Below are positions 1-8,202 of a stretch of 12,395 nt of DNA, one piece after another (within the stretch, counting starts at the first letter, position 1; every line of letters starts with the position of its first letter). The notes under the pieces are model-generated. The model was not told where the DNA came from, did not search any database, and was given only the letters and a program-made list of their open reading frames with translations. The DNA lies in assembly GCA_002770955.1 (NCBI GenBank), contig PCUH01000193.1, positions 1 through 12,395 on the forward strand, given 5' to 3'. Origin of the DNA: Flavobacteriales bacterium CG18_big_fil_WC_8_21_14_2_50_32_9 (GTDB lineage Bacteria > Bacteroidota > Bacteroidia > Flavobacteriales_E > Vicingaceae). Both the position numbers and the translations under genes were made by a program.

Positions 1-281
1 AATCAAGACTTCTGATAAATTCCTTGTTTTTTTACTGATAAAATTGCCGCACAACCCAAGCCCTGATAGTTTTGTTCTTTGCAGTTTCCTTATCAAAGGA
101 AAAAGCCTATTCTATCTTTTGTTATTTCGTAATTCAAGGGTTGCTTTCTATTACCCTCGCTAATTTTAACAGTTAAAAAAACTAGCGAAATTTATCAAAG
201 GTCGCTTCCTTTCTGAATTCTTATAGTGTTCCAATACTTTCATTTACTGAAAGGGAAATTTGTCGTACGCCCACTATCAAA

Positions 282-323
282 AAATAAAAAACCAACGGAA
301 TAATCCATTAGTTTTTTTTATTT
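282..323. terminator. Bidirectional terminator-like hairpin
   Basis: An A-rich left arm (282-295) pairs with a T-rich right arm (308-323), with two mismatches, a small bulge, and a GGA/TCC tip closing a 4-nt loop at 300-303. Each strand therefore shows a hairpin whose 3' arm is a run of Ts, as expected for an intrinsic terminator that works in either direction. It would shield the M28 peptidase gene from transcription entering from the left. The GC content of the stem is low, so termination strength is uncertain. Confidence 0.4.
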
Positions 324-484
324 GAAATAATAGGTCGTTTTTTTATAATGGGTGCGAAATTATCCATTAATAGTTGGTTATAGAATCTATGTTTAATTAA
401 ATTATCTAAAGAAATAGCTTAAACGCTAAGAACTATTGTGTTATAACTGAATGTAATTTTTCATTTGTTTCAAAGACTAATCAA

Positions 485-514
485 TTTGAAAATTATATAT
501 TTTTCATACTTTTG
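485..514 (+). promoter_or_regulatory. Bacteroidota-type promoter of the M28 peptidase gene
   Basis: TTTG at 485-488, an 18-nt spacer and TACTTTTG at 507-514 match the Bacteroidota -33/-7 consensus (TTTG / TAnnTTTG) exactly. The start codon follows 18 nt after the -7 box, so the predicted 5' leader is only about a dozen bases. No Shine-Dalgarno sequence is seen, as is normal in this phylum. Confidence 0.7.
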
Positions 515-532
515 CTTTTTTAATTTCATTTT

Positions 533-1897
533 ATGAAACAAATTATCATAGTTATTGTATTGTTTTTATTGACTCTCCCCTCCTTTTCTCAAAACGATTC
601 TGTTTTTGTCCGAAAAATTTATGATGAAGCCTTAGAGAAAGGGCAAGCACATGAAAATTTGCGGTATTTGTGTAAAAACATTGGAGCAAGAATTACCGCT
701 TCTGCTGAAGCTGAAATGGCTGTGAGATGGGGTTTTGAATTATTAAAGTCTTATGCGTTTGATTCGGTTTATTTGCAAGAAACAAAAGTACCTCATTGGG
801 AAAGAGGGACTACCGAAGCTGCATGGATTTCCAATTCATCTAATCAATATTTGAAATTAAATGTGCTGGCTCTTGGTGGTTCTGTTGCAACTAATGGATT
901 AATTGAAGCAGAAGTTGTTGTTGTTCAAACTATTGATGAATTAAAAACAAAATCTGCTAAGGAAATTAAGGATAAAATTGTATTCATCAATCAAGCATTT
1001 GATCAAAAATTCATTAATACTTTTTCATCTTATGGACATTGTTACCCAATTAGAGCCAATGGAGCTTCTGAAGCATCAAAGCTTGGAGCAAAAGCAGTTA
1101 TTATTCGTTCATTAAGCACACCAACAGACCATTTTGCTCACACAGGAGTTTTGAATTATGACGAAACAATTAAAAAAATTCCTGCAGCAGCAATAAGTAC
1201 TAAAGATGCTGATGCGTTAATAAATTGGTATGCAAAAGAAAAAATAAAATTTTCTTTAGAAATGGACTGTAAAACTTATCCAGAAGCTATTTCATATAAT
1301 GTTATTGGAGAAATGAAAGGAACAAAAGACAATAAAATCATCACTTTTGGCGGACATTTAGATTCGTGGGATGTGGGCGAAGGAGCTCATGATGATGGTG
1401 CTGGCATTGTTCATTCCATTGAAGCTCTTCGTATTTTAAAACAATTAAACTACAAACCAAATCATACCCTGCGTTGTGTGTTGTTTATGAATGAAGAAAA
1501 TGGAAACTTTGGTGGAAATACTTACGCTCAACTGGCTAAACAAAAAAAAGAACAACACATTGCTGCCATCGAAAGTGATAGAGGTGGTTTTTTACCTATA
1601 GGTTTTGACGTGAGAGGAACAGATGAACAATTAAAATTGGTTCAACAATATCAGAAATTATTGTTTGATTATGATTTACTTAAATTTAAAAAAGGATATA
1701 GTGGGGTTGATATTTCTCCTTTAATGGACGAATATCCTGAAATGATTCAAATTGGAATAGCAATAAATTCGCAACAGTATTTTAATTACCACCATTCGCA
1801 TGCCGATGTTTTTGAAACTGTTAATAAAAGAGAATTAGAATTAGGTACTGCTGCAATGGCAACTATTGTTTATTTATTGGATAAAACATTGGAATAA
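533..1897 (+). CDS. Exported M28 family zinc metallopeptidase, carboxypeptidase Q-like
   Basis: This 454-residue protein begins with a signal peptide (residues 1 to about 19, Lys then a long hydrophobic run ending SFSQ), so it should act in the periplasm or outside the cell. The N-terminal half carries a PA-type insert at about 110-230. The M28 catalytic core follows, with the expected di-zinc ligands: His275 in GGHLDSWD, Asp287/288 in HDDGAG, the catalytic Glu321 and ligand Glu322 in NEENG, Asp349 in ESDRGG, and the terminal His in HHSHAD (420-425). The order and spacing match plasma glutamate carboxypeptidase/carboxypeptidase Q, which cleaves dipeptides and short peptides. All key residues are present, so it should be active. 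The ATG start is fixed by the signal peptide and by the promoter 18 nt upstream. It appears monocistronic: it converges on the next gene, with 18 bp between stop codons. The true substrate is unknown. Confidence 0.92.
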   Translation: MKQIIIVIVLFLLTLPSFSQNDSVFVRKIYDEALEKGQAHENLRYLCKNIGARITASAEAEMAVRWGFELLKSYAFDSVYLQETKVPHWERGTTEAAWISNSSNQYLKLNVLALGGSVATNGLIEAEVVVVQTIDELKTKSAKEIKDKIVFINQAFDQKFINTFSSYGHCYPIRANGASEASKLGAKAVIIRSLSTPTDHFAHTGVLNYDETIKKIPAAAISTKDADALINWYAKEKIKFSLEMDCKTYPEAISYNVIGEMKGTKDNKIITFGGHLDSWDVGEGAHDDGAGIVHSIEALRILKQLNYKPNHTLRCVLFMNEENGNFGGNTYAQLAKQKKEQHIAAIESDRGGFLPIGFDVRGTDEQLKLVQQYQKLLFDYDLLKFKKGYSGVDISPLMDEYPEMIQIGIAINSQQYFNYHHSHADVFETVNKRELELGTAAMATIVYLLDKTLE

Positions 1898-1915
1898 TTT
1901 TTTTAAAGAACTCTA

Positions 1916-2557
1916 TTACCAAGTTCGGAACGGAGAACCAAAACTTCTATCGAAGCCAGTTCCAAATGAAGTGTTAAATCCATTTCCATATCTATTGAAA
2001 GGATTGTATTGATCATTCATTCTAATCTCGCCACTAATAACAAACCCACTTGGTGCTTTATATTCAAAAAAACCAGAATAACCTACTCGGTCAAAACCTG
2101 AAGTGTTTTGATTTAAATTAGCTCCATTTACATCATTAAATTGAGTGAAATCATAGAAAACAGAACCACCAACAGCCCATCGTTCATTAAGTTGGTATTT
2201 TCCAGCTACAAAAGCATAATATTGAGCAATGTTACCAGAAAATGATTGGTATTGGAAATCATTCAAAATGGGCAAGTTATTGGCGTTAATGTTTTGATAC
2301 ATAAATCCTGTACTTACTGAAAATTTTGGAGAAACCTGATAAACTAAAGATGGTTTGTAAAAAGTACCGAAACTCCCATTAGAAGAAGCTGTAACACCCA
2401 TTTGGAAATTATAATGTAATTTGTCTTTAACACTTAACGAATCAAAAGGAACAACATATTCTTCATCTGGATTAACATAAGTATCAGAATCATCTGTTTG
2501 ACTAAACAAAAAACAAGGGGTAAAAATTATAAGGAAAAAGAGTTGAAGTGCTTTCAC
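1916..2557 (-). CDS. Exported beta-rich, probable outer-membrane protein of unknown function
   Basis: I do not recognise a named family. The 213-residue protein starts with a signal peptide (1 to about 19, ending FLFSQ), then an acidic stretch (21-40). From about 48 it shows alternating, aromatic-rich segments typical of outer-membrane beta-strands (roughly 49-56, 66-73, 78-88, 112-122, 127-137, 158-166, 171-181). The last 30 residues are rich in Gly, Asn and Phe and end in an aromatic Trp. A small 8-strand barrel is plausible. The start codon is GTG; no ATG lies in frame upstream, and the signal peptide fits this start. It lies 81 bp downstream of tamB on the same strand and may be co-transcribed, which suits an envelope role. 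A weak promoter-like sequence (TTTG at 2614-2617, TATTTTTT at 2586-2593 on this strand) also lies in the gap, so independent expression is possible. Confidence 0.75.
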   Translation of the reverse strand: MKALQLFFLIIFTPCFLFSQTDDSDTYVNPDEEYVVPFDSLSVKDKLHYNFQMGVTASSNGSFGTFYKPSLVYQVSPKFSVSTGFMYQNINANNLPILNDFQYQSFSGNIAQYYAFVAGKYQLNERWAVGGSVFYDFTQFNDVNGANLNQNTSGFDRVGYSGFFEYKAPSGFVISGEIRMNDQYNPFNRYGNGFNTSFGTGFDRSFGSPFRTW

Positions 2558-2638
2558 AGTTATAAATTTATTTGTAAAAATAATTAAAAAATAATGACTG
2601 TTATCTTTTTTAACAAACTTTAGTGATTCTTTTGAATG

Positions 2639-5600
2639 CTATAAGCCATCCAAATCATCATCATCAACATTTTTTTGTTTTTTTGATTTTCTTTTAAAAA
2701 GGCTAAAGAACGAATCAACAAGTTCTCCAAAAGTATCAAATTCCTCTTTGTAAGAGATTCCAACACCTTGCGTATAAGGACTATTTATTTCTAGCAACGA
2801 AAATTGGTTGGATTTATTAAATGCTTTAACTCTTAATTTTCCATCTTTAGATATTTTATATTCAAGGGTAACATCTCCTATTAAATTATTATTATTTTGT
2901 CCTGTGGGAGAATTCTGCCTATCTGATAATCCAAAATTAGAATCTATTACTAATCTATCGTTAAACAGTTGAGTTGAAAGTGCTAATTCTAATTCCTGAC
3001 TCGAAATTTCATCACCTGGTCTGTAGTTTACACCAATATCAAATTCATTACTAATTTTGGAGAGCCAATTACTCAATTGGTTAGAAAGTAATTCACTCGT
3101 AGCTGTTTTTTCCAGACCCGCATTTCCAGCAACACCATCAACACCAGGAGGAGGTAAAAAACGGTTTAACACCAATAAGGAAAATACTTGTTTGTTTAAT
3201 TCTTGTATGTTTTCTTCTTGGTTACTTACATACAAAACACTTTTTACTTTACTTTTTGTGTCTTCATCGGCAGTTGGTAAGGAAATATCGAATGAAATTT
3301 CGGGAGTCAATAGGGAATTTCTTAATCGAAGTGTTAAATCTACGGGAATTCTTTTTTTAAGCACATCTGATGTATCGATAGCCATTAATAAATCGTAAAG
3401 TCTTGCTCGGGTTCTATAGGTTGCACTTATATCTATTATTGCGTCAAGAGGATTTCCATTCCATTTAATAGAACCTCCTTCTAATAAATTAAATCGTTTA
3501 TTAATTACATTTTGAAGTGTAAAAAGGTAATCTCCACTTTTAATGATATAAGTTCCAAATATATTAAAATCTCCTTCTGTGTTAATTTCTAACTTAAGAT
3601 TACCATTCCCTGTGCTTTTCATGATATCGCCTACTTTCTCATCAAAAATCAACCTAACTTCAGCAGCATCAGTTACATCTAGGTCAAATTGCATATCTAT
3701 TTTTGATAAATCTAATTTTTCTTCTTTGTTTATAATTAAACTTGATGAATCTTTAGTAACAAAACTAACAAAACTGTTTTCCTGAATTTCTTCGCCACCT
3801 CCTAAAGGAATACTAAACACAGTTCCTTTCGTAGTTTTTAAACTCACATCAATATTAGTTTTTGAATGTTGTTGGTCGTAAGCAATATCAACATGCCCTG
3901 TTCCGAAAGCTCTTCCAAAGAAATCTCCATTGTCAACTTGTTTGGTATTTAACACCATAAACTCTTTAAACTGCACTCCTAAATCTAAATTGAAATTTTT
4001 AAAATTAGTATGCAAGAGTGTTCCTGAAGTATGTGCTTTGTTTTTCTTTTCATCAAATAGCGTAACATGATCAAAAGAAATCATATCGGACACAACATTT
4101 ATAGGTAGTGTAGGAAAAGAATAAGTTGTTTTTAAATAATTAACTGTAAATTTTGTTTCAGTTAAGTTTATTTTTCCTTTTAATTCTGGTTGTTTAAGAT
4201 TTCCTTTTATAGAAATAGACGCATTTGCTTTTCCGCTTAAATCAGAAACAAAATCATTGACATACGTATCAAATATACTGAGTTCAGTTTGATTTAGTGT
4301 TAATGTAAAATTGATGTTGTTAGCTTCTTTTTTAGGGTAATATTTTCCAACCAACAATATGGAAGGAATCCTATCAATATAAAACTTAGAATCTAATGAT
4401 AAAAACTCATCTTCGGAGTTCCATCTTGACTTGATATCCCCCTCTCCTATTAGATAATCATTTATTTTAAGTTGGTTAATTTTTAAATCTGAGGTGAATA
4501 AAAAATCATTGTTTACTTTTTTTATAGAAGCTACTCCATTAAAAATACCATCTATTTGAACCACATCTTTTGGTATTAGCTTTTTAAATAGAGAAAGATT
4601 GAATTTTTCAAAATAAACGTCTAATTGATTATTCGTGTTGTTGTCATCAATTATTCCATCTATTAATAATTTTTGAGTTTCGTTAGAAAGTTTAAAATTT
4701 GAAATACTTATTGAACTTGAATCTAACACAATCAAATTGTTGGGAGAAATGTTCCAAACAGTATCATTAAGTACGATATAAGAATTCAAAAATTGACTTT
4801 TAATTAATTTTGGCTGAAAATGTATAATATTAGTGATGAAACCCGAGCCTGATAAATCGGATGTATCTTTTTTCCAATGAAAGTTAGTTGAAAGAGAATC
4901 ATTTTTCATCATGCTTGTTAATTCAAACGCTTCTAAATGCAAGCTGTCTAACCCAAAAATATATACATCACTAATTTTTGATTCTATATTTAGAGATTCG
5001 TTTGTTGCGTTTCCAATAAAACTAAAGTTTTTTAAAATAGTGCCGAAAACTTCAATTTTATCTGCATTTCCATTAATGGATAATTTGTTTTCGGAGGAAT
5101 TGTAAAGTCCGTTGAGTTGAGTATTTGGGCTAAACCTTATATTGTTAAAAAACAACTTGGTTAGGATGTCAGTATTGTAAATTGTAGCATCAAAACTAAA
5201 ATTGTTGGTTATATTTTGGGTTAGATAGATTTGATTATTTTGTGATGGTAAATAGGTGTAAATTATATTATTGATAACAGCAACAAAATCATTAATTTGA
5301 TAGTTTCCTTCAATGTTAATATTAGCAAAATCTGCATTTACACTTAATTTTTTAATGTCATTTTCAATGTAAGATGTTAATTGGGTTGAAGGAATAAATA
5401 TAGAATCTATTTTATCTATGTATGTAGAATTTTTTAATTGAATTTCCCCCTCAATATTATCAATGTTGTTGCCTTTCATATTTGCCATCAGGATAGTAGA
5501 AAAACGTGTTTGCATTTTTTCTTTTGTTTTTACTAAATTCAATTTACCCAACTTAGCTTCTTTAATATTTGCAATAAATTTGAATTCAGGAATTTTTTTC

Positions 5601-7066
5601 GATAAATCAACTGCTCCATCAAAATCAAACACAATGTTTTCATCTTCAACAGCTAATTTTCCACTAAAAATTTGATTTTTGAAATTACCATCTACATTTA
5701 TATGAGAATATTCATAATCTCTTATAATTATATGTTCTATATTTCCTGTTAATGTTGCATTTATGTCTTCAATTGAAAATCCGCTTCCCTTTACTTCAGA
5801 ATTTAGAGCTATTGTTCCTATTTGACTTGGAATTTCTAAAAACTTGCCTAAATAAAATCGTTTTGTTCTAACTTTTCCTTGGTAATAGGTATTGTCTTCC
5901 TTAAATTTTAATGAAATATCAGTATTTATTATTCCTAAATCGGTTTTAAGTGTTCCATAAGCAACAAAATCATGAATAAACCCCGACAATGTTCCTTTAA
6001 AATTCATATTACCTAAATGGTTTATGTTTTTGGGTAATTTTATAAAAGTTTCCTTAACAAAAGGATATAAAGGTATTTGTTCTAATTTCTCTTTAGAAGT
6101 ATTAAGTTCTTTTATGGTGATGTATAAAAATAAATCATCTGGGTTAGGTATTCCTGAAATATCTGCATTTCCTTTAAAATAAGTGCCATCATCAGTTGTA
6201 ATTTCCAATTTCCTGCCTTTCATCCCAGCCAGAGTTCCTTTCACTTCTCCATTAAAAATGACTGATTTATCTAAACAATCTAATGCTGAAGCAAAATGAC
6301 AGATATCTCTAAAACTAACTAATGATGAATCAAAGCTTGATGTAATTTTCACCTCAGTAATGAAATTAGCTAAATTTGAAAAACTATCTGTTGCAAAAAC
6401 GATAGAACCATTAATTAATGAATTGGGTGTTTTTAAAACCAATTGCTCCGCTTCTATTCCTTTTCCTGAAATTTTAAATTGTGTTACTAAATTATCTAAC
6501 TGAAAACCCCTTTTTTCATGAAATTTGAGTTGTTCAATTCCACAAGCAACTCCATCAGAAAGAAATTCAACATCATTTAGCACCGTTGTTAAATAGGAGA
6601 TATCAACATGATTATAATCTATTCCTGCTAATTGTTCATCGTAATTGAAATTATCATAAACAAAATGTCCTTTAGTAATTTTAACCTGGTTTAATTTCAC
6701 TTGCCAATTACTTTTTGTGGAAGTGGTGTCTTCTGATGAGAAATAATCAATTATAAAGAATAAATTATTGTGAACTGAATCTTTTTGATGCTGAAGATTA
6801 AAATAAGGTTGATTAAGTTTTATGTTTTTCAAACCAATATATTTTGTTGAAAGCGAAACACTTAAATTAACAGTAATTTCTTTTATGTTAGCCAAGGTAT
6901 CTTCATGCAAATCTTGAACATATAGATTTTTTATTGTTATTTTATTTAAAAAAGAAATGTCAACACTTTCTACGGTAATAGTGGTGTTTAATTCTTTAGA
7001 AAGATAATTAAGGTATTTTTTAACTATAAAAGTCTGAAATGAAGCATTGTAAACAGTAAGCATCAA
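2639..7066 (-). CDS. tamB: TamB-family translocation/assembly module (AsmA-like, DUF490)
   Basis: This very large protein (1475 residues from the first permitted start) has the TamB layout. A hydrophobic N-terminal anchor is followed by QTFIVKKYLNYLSKELNTT, the usual entry into the AsmA-like region. About 1100 residues of repetitive beta-strand-rich sequence follow, then the conserved C-terminal DUF490/TamB domain, including the GDYLFTLQNVINKRF and GGSIKWNGNPLDA blocks near residues 1180-1210 and LLVLNRFLPPP near 1300. The tail is lysine-rich, then Asp-rich. TamB proteins span the periplasm as a hydrophobic beta-groove and are linked to outer-membrane protein assembly and phospholipid transport; no TamA partner is in this window. 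The start is a problem. The given end uses TTG at 7066 (ATG at 7063 follows), but the frame stays open to a TAA at 7142-7144. Codons 7126 to 7067 encode a basic patch (KKRNK) and most of the membrane helix, so the true protein probably begins near 7129, giving about 1496 residues. Confidence 0.9.
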   Translation of the reverse strand: MMLTVYNASFQTFIVKKYLNYLSKELNTTITVESVDISFLNKITIKNLYVQDLHEDTLANIKEITVNLSVSLSTKYIGLKNIKLNQPYFNLQHQKDSVHNNLFFIIDYFSSEDTTSTKSNWQVKLNQVKITKGHFVYDNFNYDEQLAGIDYNHVDISYLTTVLNDVEFLSDGVACGIEQLKFHEKRGFQLDNLVTQFKISGKGIEAEQLVLKTPNSLINGSIVFATDSFSNLANFITEVKITSSFDSSLVSFRDICHFASALDCLDKSVIFNGEVKGTLAGMKGRKLEITTDDGTYFKGNADISGIPNPDDLFLYITIKELNTSKEKLEQIPLYPFVKETFIKLPKNINHLGNMNFKGTLSGFIHDFVAYGTLKTDLGIINTDISLKFKEDNTYYQGKVRTKRFYLGKFLEIPSQIGTIALNSEVKGSGFSIEDINATLTGNIEHIIIRDYEYSHINVDGNFKNQIFSGKLAVEDENIVFDFDGAVDLSKKIPEFKFIANIKEAKLGKLNLVKTKEKMQTRFSTILMANMKGNNIDNIEGEIQLKNSTYIDKIDSIFIPSTQLTSYIENDIKKLSVNADFANINIEGNYQINDFVAVINNIIYTYLPSQNNQIYLTQNITNNFSFDATIYNTDILTKLFFNNIRFSPNTQLNGLYNSSENKLSINGNADKIEVFGTILKNFSFIGNATNESLNIESKISDVYIFGLDSLHLEAFELTSMMKNDSLSTNFHWKKDTSDLSGSGFITNIIHFQPKLIKSQFLNSYIVLNDTVWNISPNNLIVLDSSSISISNFKLSNETQKLLIDGIIDDNNTNNQLDVYFEKFNLSLFKKLIPKDVVQIDGIFNGVASIKKVNNDFLFTSDLKINQLKINDYLIGEGDIKSRWNSEDEFLSLDSKFYIDRIPSILLVGKYYPKKEANNINFTLTLNQTELSIFDTYVNDFVSDLSGKANASISIKGNLKQPELKGKINLTETKFTVNYLKTTYSFPTLPINVVSDMISFDHVTLFDEKKNKAHTSGTLLHTNFKNFNLDLGVQFKEFMVLNTKQVDNGDFFGRAFGTGHVDIAYDQQHSKTNIDVSLKTTKGTVFSIPLGGGEEIQENSFVSFVTKDSSSLIINKEEKLDLSKIDMQFDLDVTDAAEVRLIFDEKVGDIMKSTGNGNLKLEINTEGDFNIFGTYIIKSGDYLFTLQNVINKRFNLLEGGSIKWNGNPLDAIIDISATYRTRARLYDLLMAIDTSDVLKKRIPVDLTLRLRNSLLTPEISFDISLPTADEDTKSKVKSVLYVSNQEENIQELNKQVFSLLVLNRFLPPPGVDGVAGNAGLEKTATSELLSNQLSNWLSKISNEFDIGVNYRPGDEISSQELELALSTQLFNDRLVIDSNFGLSDRQNSPTGQNNNNLIGDVTLEYKISKDGKLRVKAFNKSNQFSLLEINSPYTQGVGISYKEEFDTFGELVDSFFSLFKRKSKKQKNVDDDDLDGL

Positions 7067-7104
7067 TAAACTGCTTATCAGCAGAACAAAACTTACTGCA
7101 ACTA

Positions 7105-7136
7105 TTGCTATTTTATTTCTTTTTTTGATAGTTTTG
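7105..7136 (+). promoter_or_regulatory. Bacteroidota-type promoter of tsaD
   Basis: TAGTTTTG at 7129-7136 fits the TAnnTTTG -7 box, with TTG at 7105-7107 and a 21-nt spacer as a shorter -33 element. Transcription would begin around 7141-7144. That leaves the upstream in-frame ATG at 7138 at or before the start of the RNA, and supports ATG 7168 as the translation start. The promoter lies inside the probable 5' coding end of tamB. Confidence 0.55.
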
Positions 7137-7153
7137 AATGTTTAAACGAAAGT

Positions 7154-7161
7154 CAAAATTA
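7154..7161 (-). promoter_or_regulatory. Candidate -7 box of the tamB promoter
   Basis: On the minus strand 7161-7154 reads TAATTTTG, a full match to TAnnTTTG. No good TTTG lies at the expected upstream distance, so only half of the promoter is convincing. It would start RNA near 7148, which leaves a short leader before a tamB start near 7129. The box lies just upstream of the tsaD start codon, within that gene's leader. Confidence 0.4.
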
Positions 7162-7167
7162 CATTTA

Positions 7168-8193
7168 ATGCAGCAATCTTCCATAATAATTTTAGGAATA
7201 GAATCTTCTTGTGATGATACCGCAGCTGCAATCATCAAAGATGGCAAAATCCTTGCCAATGTTGTTGCTAATCAAGATGTTCACATCGCTTATGGAGGAG
7301 TTGTTCCCGAATTGGCTTCGAGAGCTCATCAACAAAACATTGTTCCTGTTGTGGAGGCTGCTTTAAAAAAAGCAGGTGTTTCAAAAAGAGAGCTTTCGGC
7401 TATTGCCTATACAAATGGACCTGGTTTGTTAGGTTCATTGCTTGTGGGAAGTTCTTTTGCAAAATCATTTGCGTTGGGGTTAAAAATCCCTCTTATTGAG
7501 GTAAATCACATGCAAGGACATATTTTAGCTCACTTTATTGCCGCTCCTGATGAGCAAAAAAAAGCTCCTTCATTTCCTTTTTTATGCCTAACAGTAAGTG
7601 GTGGACACACTCAAATTGTTCGTGTAGATGATTTTTTAAAAATGGAAGTTATTGGAGAAACCATTGATGATGCTGCAGGAGAAGCGTTTGACAAGGTTGC
7701 TAAAATGCTTCAATTGCCCTATCCGGGTGGTCCATTAGTAGATAAATATGCTCAATTAGGAAATCCTAATCGATTTGTTTTTCCTCATCCAAAAGTGGAA
7801 GCTCTTAGCTTTAGTTTTAGTGGATTAAAAACTTCTGTACTCTATTTCTTGCAAAAGGAACTTGCAAAAAATCCAACTTTTATTACAGAAAACTTAAATG
7901 ATATTTGTGCTTCGGTTCAAAAAACCATTGTTGATATTTTAATTATTAAATTAAAAAATGCTGTTAAACAAACAAATATCAATCAAATAGCCATTGCGGG
8001 AGGTGTTTCTGCAAATTCTGAGCTTAGAAAAAAATTAGAAGATTTAAAAAATGAAGGATGCGATGTATTTATCCCAAAGTTTGAATTTTGTACCGATAAT
8101 GCAGCCATGATAGCCATTACAGGGTATTTTAAATTCCTACAACATCAATTTTCTACCCAACAAAGTATTCCTAATGCAAGAATGAAATTGTAA
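7168..8193 (+). CDS. tsaD: tRNA N6-adenosine threonylcarbamoyltransferase TsaD
   Basis: TsaD (Kae1/YgjD family) transfers the threonylcarbamoyl group from its AMP adduct to A37 of ANN-decoding tRNAs, working with TsaB and TsaE in the cytoplasm. From this start it is 341 residues, the usual bacterial length. Visible marks are the ASKHA N-terminus ILGIESSCDDT (8-18), GGVVPELASR (43-52), NGPGLLGSL (83-91), the metal-binding HMQGH (His114, His118), the phosphate loop SGGHTQI, GEAFDKVAKML, GGVSAN, and the C-terminal FCTDNAAM with the third metal ligand at about Asp310. An in-frame ATG at 7138 would add ten basic residues, but homologues begin as here, and the promoter at 7105-7136 would exclude the upstream ATG. 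The gene converges on moaE with only 9 bp between the two stop codons. TsaB, TsaC and TsaE are not in the window. Confidence 0.95.
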   Translation: MQQSSIIILGIESSCDDTAAAIIKDGKILANVVANQDVHIAYGGVVPELASRAHQQNIVPVVEAALKKAGVSKRELSAIAYTNGPGLLGSLLVGSSFAKSFALGLKIPLIEVNHMQGHILAHFIAAPDEQKKAPSFPFLCLTVSGGHTQIVRVDDFLKMEVIGETIDDAAGEAFDKVAKMLQLPYPGGPLVDKYAQLGNPNRFVFPHPKVEALSFSFSGLKTSVLYFLQKELAKNPTFITENLNDICASVQKTIVDILIIKLKNAVKQTNINQIAIAGGVSANSELRKKLEDLKNEGCDVFIPKFEFCTDNAAMIAITGYFKFLQHQFSTQQSIPNARMKL

Positions 8194-8202
8194 AAAAAAT
8201 TC

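Larger units (their letters stand above)
1..532. other. Non-coding, palindrome-rich intergenic region
   Basis: No convincing gene lies in these 532 bases. Bases 1-280 contain several inverted repeats. A 7-bp stem with a 4-nt loop pairs 85-91 with 96-102. TCGCTA at 157-162 pairs with TAGCGA at 183-188 and encloses a near-perfect TTTTAAC/GTTAAAA palindrome at 164-178. ATAGTG at 223-228 pairs with CACTAT at 272-277, with CTTTC/GAAAG nested inside. The word TTATCAAAGG occurs twice, near 90 and 192. Bases 282-323 form a terminator-like hairpin, and a further 6-bp stem pairs 346-351 with 364-369. The rest is AT-rich and featureless until the promoter at 485-514. I do not recognise tmRNA, RNase P RNA, a tRNA or a rRNA on either strand. 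It may be a dispersed intergenic repeat or an unrecognised structured RNA. Confidence 0.5.

Noticed and set aside
1..116. Open frame on the minus strand running off the left edge, ending in SKKTRNLSEVLI.
   Set aside because: It has only about 38 codons visible, no ATG, sits in palindrome-rich DNA, and neighbouring frames carry many stops. It is probably translated repeat sequence.
1898..1915. T-run between the convergent M28 and barrel-like genes as a terminator.
   Set aside because: No inverted repeat precedes it; only a short T stretch is seen.
3057..3398. Open frame of 113 codons on the plus strand inside tamB.
   Set aside because: It is antisense to the conserved C-terminal DUF490 region of TamB, with no promoter and no recognisable domain.
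7138..7167. ATG 7138 as the tsaD start, adding MFKRKSKLHL.
   Set aside because: The tsaD promoter's -7 box ends at 7136, so this codon would lie at or before the RNA start, and TsaD proteins usually begin a few residues before LGIESSCDDT.
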